NCBI GenBank assembly: GCA_963978905.1
Contig: OZ022257.1
Span: forward strand, 45,766,203 to 45,830,202
From: Trichostrongylus colubriformis
Lineage: Eukaryota; Nematoda; Chromadorea; Rhabditida; Trichostrongylidae
Length of the DNA stretch: 64,000 nt
Reading direction: 5' to 3'
The first letter of the stretch is position 1, and every line of letters begins with the position of its first letter. The notes below the pieces were generated by a model. It was not told the origin of the DNA. It worked only from the letters and a program-made list of their open reading frames with translations, and did no database searches. Shown here in pieces: positions 1 to 10,045 of this stretch. Both the position numbers and the translations under genes were made by a program.

Positions 1-10
1 ATCACCACAA

Positions 11-250
11 CATACTACAATCATAATCGGCTAAGTAAGTTTGCTGGTGTGTAATTTGTATGTTTGACTTGAAATTCATGTCTCACCTGGCCGCAAAGAT
101 GAGATCCTGTAATCAGGCACATTGGTAGAATGTGCAAGGCAAGTCATATTTGTGTCACCGAATGTGATGCGCTTTTCGGTTTGCTGTAGCGTTGGTTAAG
201 GGTGGGTGATCCGAGATGGCAATAGCTGATAGTAGCTGATAAGGTATGTT
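11..250 (+). repeat. Degraded Helitron-like 5' end, plus orientation
   Basis: The stretch TACTACAATCATAATCGGC, then a TTTG/TGTG-rich run, then AAATTCATGTCTCACC and GCAAAGATGAGATCC, is the reverse complement of the right ends of the large repeats at 48103, 50076, 53126, 54103 and 62994. It is followed near 205-245 by the ATCCGAGATGG...AGCTGATAAGG motif of their internal repeats. This is seen by eye and is diverged. Assignment to Helitrons is an inference from the end structure described for the 46.7-54.1 kb copies. Confidence 0.4.
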
Positions 251-3200
251 AGAAAACAAGTGCATCAAATTACTCAGACTATTCTATGTGACTGTGACAC
301 CAGCCTTTATATGTGCTGCGTAATGTGGCAGACATACATATTAGCAACTGGTTGTCGGGAGAGAATCTGAGCTTATTAGGGGTTGTAATGAGTGAGTGTG
401 ACGGAATCCACACACCACTCACTGGTGCAGTACGACCACTACTAGATGTGTTAGATGATCATTGGGTCAGCGAATTTCGTTCTCGGTCGATATCAGTTGT
501 GACAAAGAATATCTACCGCTATATCATATGGACTGTTGCATTGTGTGATATGCATGGATAAACGACCTAACTGTTCATCAACTACAAAATTACAGCACTT
601 AATGATCAGCGAACGAGCATAATTCGTACTGCAATGTCAGTAGCGACGGAATGTTTCGATCACTGAAGTGCGTGAACTTCTGAATAGTGGTTGGTGTTTG
701 TAGAGATACTAATGGAACTGGAGATCAGCACTACGTTCATCACGGTACGGAATCCTGCGATATGGACTTCAGCGATACTGATTCCCCAGTATCGGCCATT
801 TTTGCATTACAGATTCCACCGTGTTATCCACGCAGTCCTGCACAAAAGCCCGGATGGTTTCAAAAAATGAGGATCATGTAGTTTAGGTTCATGAGTTGTG
901 AGTTTTTTTAGTGAAACAGACAGATTCCCACATAGAAACACGCAGTTTTCCTGGTGCAGTGGTATTGAGGTGCAATAGCTTAGGTATTCACCAGGTAAGT
1001 CAATGCCATCCACATCAGGCAATTGCAAAAGTTGATCATGACAAGATAGATTATCGATGCAGTACTCTATATGCACATTTATAACTAATTTATGCACTCA
1101 ATACGTATGCATTTTGATCAAATGACCGGTGTTGCAGAAGAGTTTTTGCAGAGCTCATATCAGTTCATATCATGAAACATGAAACAGAGTTCATTAAGAA
1201 AATGTCAAGCTGTTGTTTTCACAAAGCGAAAATAATGTCCGGTGATGAATGGGATGCTGGCAATGAGTTTGGTTAAGGACTGGCTAAGGAAATATGTTTT
1301 GCTGACTATGCAACAACGTGTAAAAATGGCTATGTTTCACATCATCCTCATGAGACTGGCTAGCTAAGAATATTAAGTGAACCTTTTGTACAGGATGCAT
1401 ACAAGAGAAAGTAAACACTGCAGCAGCGCGCGATGGGTTGACGCCATTATGAATGCACTAAACGTACTGAAATGAGGTTCTTTATATGTCCAATCACGAC
1501 ACTTTTCTACTGCGTATCTATGTGAATCCGAATCGTGTTGTCCTCTTCGTTACGCTGAAGGTTCTCCGTAAGTCAACAATCAATCGTGCCGTTGTCTCTT
1601 TACTACTCTACTGGGAGCGCTGAAACTGCTGAATATATCTCCCAGGATAACTGGGATATTCACTTCCTTCCGCGTACCATGGTTCAGACGGCGACAGAGC
1701 CAAGCATTTTCAAACACACAGGACAGTGAATAATTATGGCTATAAATCATAAGAACCGAGAAATTCACTTCAAATGAGTCCGACAGCGCACCCTTAAATG
1801 TGATTGATCTCTGCGTCATTGCATCATTTTTCTCTTTTTTGCCGACCCTTCATCTTCTCGTTTGTCTGGTGTCTCACGGAATGCCTTTGTAAACTCGTAA
1901 ATTAGCGAATATCGAACGTAGCAACGAAATCTCATTCATGAGGGTTCTGAGCTTTCCATCAGCACCATTTCACTTTCATATGCCTCTCTACCTTCACTAT
2001 ACAGACTAGAAAAACGAATAGACAAGAGTATAATGTGTGAACCTAAAAGAAACTCAGCACTGAGTCGGAACAGTGTAGTACCAAGAGGCAACATTGCTTA
2101 CACATAGAGGTGTGGTGAGCAAGTAAATGTTTCGCTCTTGAAAAAGAGTTGAAAAAGAGTGAAAAAGAGTTGAAATACGAAGCACTAACCCTTTGATAAT
2201 GGAATGCACTGTTGACCTGAATAAAATTTATTTGAAATCATTCTCTGAGCAGCTTGAATAGAGGTGAGTTTACTTGCAGCTTCACCTCAGCCTCTTACTG
2301 AAGCGAAAGTAACGTCGTAGTTTCCATTCTGCTCAGTGTGGAAATCGCAGCTCGTCTATCTCAGTGTTGTGAAAGTGTATGCAGCTCGTGCCTGATCTCT
2401 TCACGTTTTTAGAGCCTGCCATTTGCTGATGAACTCATCTTGTGAAATATCTAGCATTTTCACAGCATGGTAGAACGCTTGTCGGCTTTTTTATCGGCTT
2501 TCTCCACTCTGCAGGTAACGATGTCATAAAGACGATGCCCGAGCAGACGTCAAAGAAGTTGGAGCCATCAATCACACAGGGACGCGTTGTTGCCCTGAAT
2601 TGCTTCGAAGGCCTCAGTTAAAAAGTCTGAACATGAGTGAGTCTATCTTTGTACTTTAACGGAGCAATATCATCTGGTGAATCTCTCAATTGTATACTGA
2701 ATCGAAAAGGTTGAAACTCGATTGAAAAGAATAGAAAATATGATGAGGCATTCCATGACCTGAACCTTGTTTATACTGAGGCAGTATAAAGCTTAATTGA
2801 GCAAGTATCATTCAATTCATCATCGAATAACGACGTCAGTGAAGGTTATTAGACTGTTCGTACCACCTTACAGCGGAAAAAACCCTGAACAACAGTATAT
2901 GGCGTATCGAGCGCCTACTAGAAGATGACAACTTCACTCTCTGCTAGGCGAGGATTGCCGATAAAGACCACTGGACTGCTGAAGACGCTTCCTGATGAAA
3001 TTTCTGAGACATTTCCAAATCGATTATCTGAGAATGAAGAAATCAAAGAGAATGGAAGCAGTAGTGAAGGATATGACATGCAAAATAGATGTAGTTGAGA
3101 GAAATTAGAAAAAAAAAAACGTTGAAGCCGCTAGTACCAGCGCTCAAAATTCGCTACAGGCCGACATTACGGTAGCAGATATGCTCGACAAAGACACTAC

Positions 3201-5150
3201 AGATATGATTGCAATTCTGAACGAGGTTTTGTTTTCGTTCACCGCTGACACAGGACCTTAGTCTTCGCGTTCAGCATGGTAGAGCTCGATGTGGCCTTGG
3301 AGAAGCTATCCAGGAGTACGCCATCATTACAGGAGCAAGAAGCAACTCTGCCACAGCTCGCTTACATACCAGCACTCAAATTCAGTGGGAAAAATGGGAG
3401 TGGTAGAATTTAATTTAGAGCTCCTTGAGTGCATCTTTCACTTGGCTGAAGATGATTCCTTCTCCTTTCCAAAATGAAAAAGCCAATGCAGCCCTCCAAC
3501 CTCAAAGTATCCAATGGATCCATCGTAGACGAGCTCAAAACTGCTATCATGAACGCCTCGAGGAGCATGGACACCCGATTCACAAAATCTGATAGCAAGC
3601 ATTTCACTATGGTTTATGATGGTCGGTTCTATACAAGTAGCGTTTGATAGCTATGTCGATGAGAGGAACTTTAACGGCTGGTCTCGGTTGCGGATAGAAA
3701 CTGACGTCATTCATAGCGTTTGTTTTTTGACATATCTTTTTCTATCTGTCTTAACGAAAGTGGCAGCTTGAGCAGAACCAGAATGCGTCGTACTAGCCTG
3801 AAATCACCGCCTCCCCATCCGCGAAAAAGATACTCGATAACTGCGATTGTTTGGGGCTGCGAAAGCCAGACCTGTGTGTAGATGATGCATGCCGAAGCGA
3901 GCGACAGCGGCAAGGAGAAAGTCCCTCAATGTTTGAAAAAGAACTATACGAGGAAAGGACAAGAAATGACATCTCTACAAAGGACAACTCGGAAGTCAGT
4001 GTGTGCAGTTCGAAGTGATGCGAATACACACCGCAGCGTCGCACTTTTGAACCCGGGGTTTTCCACCGGTCATCGCTTCTAACCTTAAATTTTCGCTGCA
4101 AAATGATCATTTTTCTGCATCTTCCTCTTTTTTCAGACCCCTTACAATTCCTTTGAGGAGCAGCTATTTAAATGCGAGTTAGAAGCATTATGATGAGTTG
4201 AAATTTGTAAATTGTGTTCCGGATGATTTAAGTGGTTCGTTGCTGGAGAAAATATCTAAATAAAGTCGTACGCCACTGTTTAGAAGATCTCCATATTTTG
4301 TTGTCAGACGAACTATATCGTATTATCTCACTGTAAAGTTGTATTGCAAGACGTTTTACTTAAGATGATATGAGAGATAGCACTCATGAGTATCTCTGCA
4401 ACAACTGGTCATTTCCACTCCGCGACACACTTTCCCATTCGCCAAGCTATTGGGAAGTTTTTATAGAGTACCCAACTGGGTACCCGCTCGTAGTTATTCA
4501 CCTCAATACGATCGTATAAAAGCTCCACAGTAGACTGTTCCTCGTTATACCTTCACCTACTTTTATTTTCTATTGTATACAATGTTAGGTGTCCCCCAAT
4601 GGATCACAGTCTCAGATATTAAATCATACAGGCAAAAGCTTGCTGGTGCCAAAATGAGTGTAGTTTTATAAACCAGTAATTGAATTGTATTTTTATTAGT
4701 CTATCCACAATAGCAGGCAATACTTCGGTATAGAAGTTTCTCTTCACAAAGCTTTTGTTGGGAAAGAATAAAGTAATATCGGGTTGAATCCACTTCCACC
4801 CTCTTGGCGCAGTGAATAAATCGAGTGATGCCCAACCTCTGAATGCTTTTTGAGGGTACGTTGTAAATAATTGCCCAGTTCCTTTGAGCACTCATTAGAG
4901 TGACGACTCTAGCTAATTTGTATGCACGGATGAGCAGAACTTCAAGAGTGCGAAGGATAAGACGACCTCGCAGTCACGTAAAAAATACAGCGAAGAGATG
5001 CGAGAAGAAGATAGGAGGCCTACTCTTCAAATGACAGAGTTGCTTTACATCTCACTCAATCAATAACTATGCGGTATAGCACCACGCGCAACAGTGCGAC
5101 TACTATGTATATCTTCTTTCGGGATTTATGGTAGAGTTATAAAACCCCTC
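251..5150. other. No gene recognised; old repeat-like DNA
   Basis: Open frames here are short, overlap on both strands and match no family I know. Minor structure: GAAAAAGAGTT units around 2135-2175 and an A-run near 3110. Parts of 250-1400 may continue the plus-orientation Helitron-like repeat. No splice-linked coding series was found. Confidence 0.5.
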
Positions 5151-5190
5151 CCTCTCAGCTAACCAAGTTACGGAAGGATTGGGACTGGTA

Positions 5191-5298
5191 GGCAGAGGCT
5201 GTCAAGAAGTTTGTGATTCTCAAGTTGCCACCAGAGGACGCATAGGCAGAGGCTGTCAAGAAGTTTGTGATTCTCAAGTTGCCACCAGAGGACGCACA
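5191..5298. repeat. Two perfect 54-bp tandem units
   Basis: GGCAGAGGCTGTCAAGAAG starts at 5191 and again at 5245, and the 54-bp unit is repeated without visible change. Since 54 is 18 codons, the minus strand reads a twice-repeated 18-aa block inside a short open frame (5361 to 5155). I see no splice sites or homology that would make that frame a gene. Confidence 0.85.
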
Positions 5299-5355
5299 AA
5301 GACGTTTTTTCCTTACCCCTGACAGCGCCTTTGAATAGCGCAGGGGTATGACCGG

Positions 5356-5467
5356 ATCCACATCATGTATACTCTATTTCGGACGTTAGAGATGAATGGT
5401 AAAAGTGATAAATCCACATCATGTATACTCTATTTCGGACGTTAGAGATGAGTGATAAAAGTGATAA
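5356..5467. repeat. 56-bp tandem duplication next to the 54-bp one
   Basis: ATCCACATCATGTATACTC begins at 5356 and recurs at 5412, with the following GTTAGAGATGA...AAAAGTGATAA also repeated. It lies about 60 bp from the unrelated 54-bp duplication. Confidence 0.8.
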
Positions 5468-5668
5468 TGATTTAATTGCTGATAAAAGCCAGTAACAACA
5501 GGTGACGGAATCAAGTGCACCAAGTCACTAAAATGCGATTACAACATTTTGAGTGTAGACGCTTATTTAATGACCACTCGTCTCACTTCAGAAACTTGGT
5601 TCGCTCTATCCTTGTAGAAATAGCGCAATATTTTCCACGTATTATTTGTTGGAGCTTCCTGCGAACCA

Positions 5669-6563
5669 TTAGGTTGTTTCAAAAGTCTTGTGGTATTTTT
5701 TTCGATCATCACTTTTTTTTTTTTTTCGTCCAACAAATAACAATTAGGCAACAACGTATTGACCATTGTTATCGGCAACCCTCTGCCACTTTATAGGAAA
5801 ATCGCTGATTTCCTTCTCCCAAAACTCTGGGTTCTGAGAGTCGAAGAAGTCAGCGATCGCCTTCGCAAGCAAGTCATAATCAACGAATTTTCTCTTAGCC
5901 AGGAAGGATTCGAGAGGATGGGTAAGGTGATAGCCAGAAGGGGCAATGTCTGGAGAGTATGGCGGGTGGGGCAGCACATCCCAGCCGAACTCCTATAACT
6001 TGGCCTGGGAACTCTTCGCGAAATGGGAGCGAAATGGGAGCGGGCGTCGTCCTGAAGAAGTGTGACCGCGGACCTTTTCCGGCACTTTTCTCGAACAGCG
6101 ACGGCCAACTGCTGGAGCTGGTGGGTGCATAAGGCAGCGGTGACTGTCTCGCGTTGTACCAGCACCTCGCGGAAAAGCATTCCTTCCGCGTCCCAGAACC
6201 AGCACGGTCCCAAGTGTGGTTTGTCCTTCATGTCAATCTCGCCGTTGCTGAAGCTGATGAACCAGCGGCGCGCGGTGTCGTAGCTCACACATCCCTTGCC
6301 CAATGCAGCGTTGATGGAGTGGCAAGTTTTTGTCGCCTTGGTGCCGCAAGACCGTTCATAATAGATAACACCGCGTGTTCGGTGGGCATCGACAACGGGC
6401 ATTGTAGCTCTCTCTACGGGGTCTGCTGGGTCAATATATATTTTCCTAGAAAGCTTAGGGAACCTTCTACCATATTCCTGAACCGCCTGGACCTGCCTCG
6501 AAGTGAACAAGAGTTGCTGTTTTTTTTTTGGAAAAATACTACAAGACTTTTGGAACAACCTAA
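5669..6563 (-). mobile_element. Internally deleted mariner element (copy 1, 895 bp)
   Basis: Inverted ends TTAGGTTGTTTCAAAAGTC (5669) and GACTTTTGGAACAACCTAA (ending 6563) are followed on the right by TA; the left TA has become CA. The minus strand encodes pieces of a mariner transposase in two frames. The N-terminal helix-turn-helix part (CGTKATKTCHSINAALGKG...WFISFSNG) is followed directly by the region before the second catalytic Asp (LLQDDARSHF) and, in another frame from 5977 to 5744, by the C-terminal LPHPPYSPDIAPSGYHL motif. A normal mariner is about 1.3 kb with a roughly 345-aa transposase, so about 400 bp including the first catalytic Asp region is missing. Not functional. A sister copy at 44087-44991 appears to have the same deletion. 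Confidence 0.9.
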
Positions 6564-6683
6564 TATTTACGCTTATGAGGGCTGGAAGCCTCACTGTTTC
6601 ATCCAGTAGCTGAATTCAGGTAAATTAGGTACAAATTTTGTAAATACGCCTAGAAATTGAAGACTCAGTCTCCCGCGGTATTA

Positions 6684-7369
6684 TTGGGCAATCAAAAAAG
6701 CTCGTGCGGTTTTTTAAATTATTTCTATGCAATGTATTAAAAAACTGATTGTGGTTGGAGGCTAACATTGCATGTGCTTCAAAGCTTGTTTTATGCAGAA
6801 TCATTCAGTGTATCTCATAAGTTTAAGTAGTGCGTTTTAGGTTTGAAATTTTGGCGCTACTATTCAACTATCACTACCCCAGATACCGCGAGTTGGTCAA
6901 AAAATAATCTTCGCTGAAACTTAGTTTAGGGGGGGGGGGGGAGGTTATTCAGGGTGCTAATCACGATTATGACATCCGCTTTTATGCTTGCGTTAAATTA
7001 GTGCAGTTGCACCATGTTGGTGCAACAACTACTCTTCACCAAAATCGCTGAAACTTTGTCTAAAACAGCGCTCGCGCTGAAAACCAATGTCATATTCGTG
7101 ATCAGCACCCCGAATAACCTCCATAAGCGAAGTTTCAGCGAGAATTCTTTTTTGACCAACTCGCGGTATCTGGGGCAGTGATACTTGATCAGTGCCAAAA
7201 TTTTAAACTTAAAACGCACTACTTAAACTTAGGAGAAACACTGAATGATTCTGCATAGAACAAGCTTCGAAGCATATGCAATATTACCCTCCTGCCACAA
7301 TCAGTTTTCAATAAATTGCATAGAAATAACCCATTAGAAAAAACCGCACGAACTTTTTTGGTTGCCTCA
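6684..7369. mobile_element. Palindromic TA-flanked MITE (686 bp)
   Basis: The left half (TTGGGCAATCAAAAAAGCTC from 6684) is repeated in inverted orientation in the right half (ending ...GAACTTTTTTGGTTGCCTCA at 7369), with TA on both sides (6682-6683, 7370-7371). Matching pairs continue inward, for example GCTTGTTTTATGCAGAATC against its complement near 7250, and the CTGGGGTAG/CGCGAGTTGGTCAAAAAA block. The centre is near 7020. There is no coding capacity. A 13-base G run sits at 6929-6941. A half copy lies at about 43955-44084. Confidence 0.85.
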
Positions 7370-7561
7370 TAGTAACACAAGGGGTATCGGTCTCCAAAAT
7401 ATGCTGAATTTTAGAATAGAGTATATTCCGTAGAGTGTGATAAGTATTCGTGAATGATTGCCTTATCTTTACCATCATACAGTAGCGCTCAAAAGTCTTC
7501 TGCCAGAACTTTTTTGTCATAACCTTTTTTCTACTTGACCAAATTTGACAAAATTTTGATA

Positions 7562-8095
7562 TTAGATTGTCCAAAAAGTTTTCAGACTAATGTCGGGGAA
7601 CATTGTATAGTTAGTAACTTTATTGGCATCGTGTTCCGTGGTTTTTGAAGTATTCGTGAGGTCTGTAAGTTCGCGTACAGAAAGGTCAGGTCGAGACCCA
7701 CAGGTAGCGAGCACGTGCCGTTTGTTCTGTTTTTGTGTTCGAGGTTTCTTGAGCGATTCGTCACCGTTGTTGAACTTGTGGTACCAGTAGAAGCACGTCC
7801 AGCGACAGGAGCTTGCCCTTCATTGTTTCCTGCAGAAAGCGATGGGCCTCATTCGCAGATCGGCCGGAGCGGTATTGTCGAAGCAGAACTGGTCGGCAGA
7901 GCATCTTCTTGTCATCCATTGAGAAGGCACTACTGGAAACAGAGACGATATGTCGCACGTGCTGCTAACAGGTACATATACCGGACATGAAACAAAAATC
8001 CCTCAAAGTAGGTCCGCTCACAACATCGGGTGACAAAGATACGTTGTTTTGAACCCCACCATGCATTTAGTCCGAAAACTTTCCGGACAACATAA
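7562..8095 (-). mobile_element. Mariner-derived MITE carrying only the transposase N-terminus (copy 1, 534 bp)
   Basis: Terminal repeats TTAGATTGTCCAAAAAG and TTTTCAGACTAA at the left match CCGAAAACTTTCCGGACAAC...TAA at the right, with TA duplications at 7560-7561 and 8096-8097. The minus strand from about 7916 reads MDDKKMLCRPVLLRQYRSGR followed by SANEAHRFLQETMKG, a mariner first helix-turn-helix. No catalytic domain follows. The same element is at 28736-29271 in the opposite orientation. Confidence 0.85.
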
Positions 8096-8252
8096 TATGT
8101 TTTGTCTGAACCTATTGTCAACATTTCTATACTTAACATACTTGAGTGCCGCTTGACACTTTTCATGGTTATTCAACAACAATTGAGACTCGAAAATATT
8201 TTTCAAAAGACTAAAAGACCCCTCAAAAGTCTCGAAAGTCTTGAAAATATTT

Positions 8253-8310
8253 TTGCAATATTTCGGCATTGATATTTTACTAATAAAATATCAATGCCGA
8301 AATATTGCAA
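8253..8310. repeat. Perfect 27-bp inverted repeat with 4-nt loop
   Basis: TTGCAATATTTCGGCATTG and the next eight bases are exactly inverted after a CTAA loop at 8280-8283. It is AT-rich and stands alone, so it may be a tiny MITE remnant or end of one. The function is unknown. Confidence 0.9.
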
Positions 8311-8319
8311 GAATACATA

Positions 8320-8370
8320 CTAACTTGCACAGTTTGACGCCTTCTTCAGGCCTGAAACTGTGCAAGTTAG
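8320..8370. repeat. 16-bp stem-loop directly after the previous one
   Basis: CTAACTTGCACAGTTT at 8320-8335 pairs with AAACTGTGCAAGTTAG at 8355-8370 around a 19-nt loop. It begins only 10 bp from the end of the 27-bp palindrome. Confidence 0.85.
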
Positions 8371-8671
8371 CTAATATATGATATACGTTGTATACCACTA
8401 GCTTACGGCCCGGTCTATGATATTAAAGAACTTTTCATGGTTTTTTAAAAGAATTTACTACAAGACCATCCAGAAAAAGAAAAAGGCTCGGTCAAGAGAA
8501 ACGGCTTACTTTACAAAAACAAAATGAGCAAGCCCACAGAACACCAATATTTTGTAGAAAGACCACGACTTTTGATGACAGCGGCACAGCGGGACGGCAT
8601 AGGGATGGCACTCCAAAACCAAAAAAAAATTGCATTTAACCACGTAACTTACGCCTTTGAGCGCCGAAATA

Positions 8672-10043
8672 TTGGGTTGAAGAATAAGTTCTCGCGGTTT
8701 TTTTTCAACCCAGTTTTTCACATTGTTCCCATCATCTTTTGACAAATCTTATATATGTTTTCGATAGAGCTTTTTTTGATCTACAAAATGCTTTTATCTG
8801 TTTTTTGATTCCTTTGACTACCCAATATTTATGAGGTTTGGAAATGAAATAAGCTGGGGCCGAAAATTGGCGCTCTGACAACTCATCTTCCTAGTTTACC
8901 ACTGAGATCAAAAAATGCAAATGTACATGTTTTCGATAGAGCTTTTCCAGCTCTACAGAATGGTACTCTCATTTATACAAAACGCTCAAGTTTTTGCTGT
9001 TTTTAAGGCTCACGAAGGCAGCACTCGCATAAGTATGCACTTCCGTTATCTCCTCATCCTCGCCTACCATCGAGATTTGAGAGGATTTTCATATATGCAT
9101 TCGATAGAGCTTTTTTCGCTCTACAAGTTGATTCCACTATTCTTTTGTATCCTCTCAAATTTTAGCATATAGGGATAAGTTTCTACCTCTCTTTCAATTC
9201 GAAATAGCATAATGAAAACGAATTTTCTCGACAGACTGTCCTGTATATTTCGATAGAGCTCTTTTCGCTGTACAAGACAGTGTTATGGTTTTTGTTCGGA
9301 CTGATTTTTGACATTTTTTAGATCATTTAAAAGTCAACGAAATCGAGCATTTTCATCACATGGTGTCGAAAATGTTCGATTTCGTTGACTTTTAAATGAT
9401 CTAAGAAATGTTAAAAATCAGTTCGAACAAAAACCATAAACACTGTCTTGTACAGCGAAAAGAGCTCTATCGAAATGTACAGGACACTCTGTCGAGAAAA
9501 TTCGTTTTCATTATGCAATTTTGAATTGAAAGAGAGGTGGAAACTTATCCCTATATGCTAAAATTTGAGAGGATACAAAAGAATAGTGGAATCAACTTGT
9601 AGAGCGAAAAAAGCTCTATCGAATGCATATATAAATATCCTCTCAAATCTCGATGGTAGGCGAGGATGAGGAGATAACGGAAGTGCATACTTATGCGAGT
9701 GCTGCCTTTGTGAGCCTTAAAAACAGCGAAAAGTTGAGCGATTTGTATACATGAGAGTACCATTCTGTAGAGCTGGAAAAGCTCTATCGAGAACATATAC
9801 ACTTGCATTTTTTGATCTCAGTGGTAAACTAGGAAGATGAGGTGTCGAGAGCGCCAATTTTCGCTCCCAGCTTATTTCATTTCCAAACCTCATAAATATT
9901 AGGTAGTCAAAGGAATCGAAAAACAGATAGAAGCATTTTGTAGAGCAAAAAAAGCTCTATCGAAAACATATATAAGTTTTGTCAAAATCTGATGGGGAAA
10001 AACTGGGTTGAAAAAAACCGCGGGAACTTATTCCTCAACCCAA
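8672..10043. mobile_element. 1.37-kb foldback element, copy 1
   Basis: Almost the whole element is one inverted repeat centred near 9357. The ends are TTGGGTTGAAGAATAAG and CTTATTCCTCAACCCAA with TA on both sides (8670-8671, 10044-10045), as in Tc1/mariner insertion. Each arm carries four spaced copies of a short hairpin motif, TCGATAGAGC(T-run)GCTCTACA, near 8760, 8935, 9100 and 9250, mirrored near 9450, 9600, 9770 and 9940. The 85-aa open frames at 8915 and 9551 are the two arms read in mirror image and are not genes. No transposase is visible. The TTGGGTTG end resembles mariner-type ends. Other copies: 36554-37932 and a half at about 39842-40576. Confidence 0.9.
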
Positions 10044-10045
10044 TA

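Noticed and set aside
8915..9808. Two nearly identical 85-aa proteins on opposite strands
   Set aside because: They are the two arms of the foldback element read in mirror image, not a gene pair.
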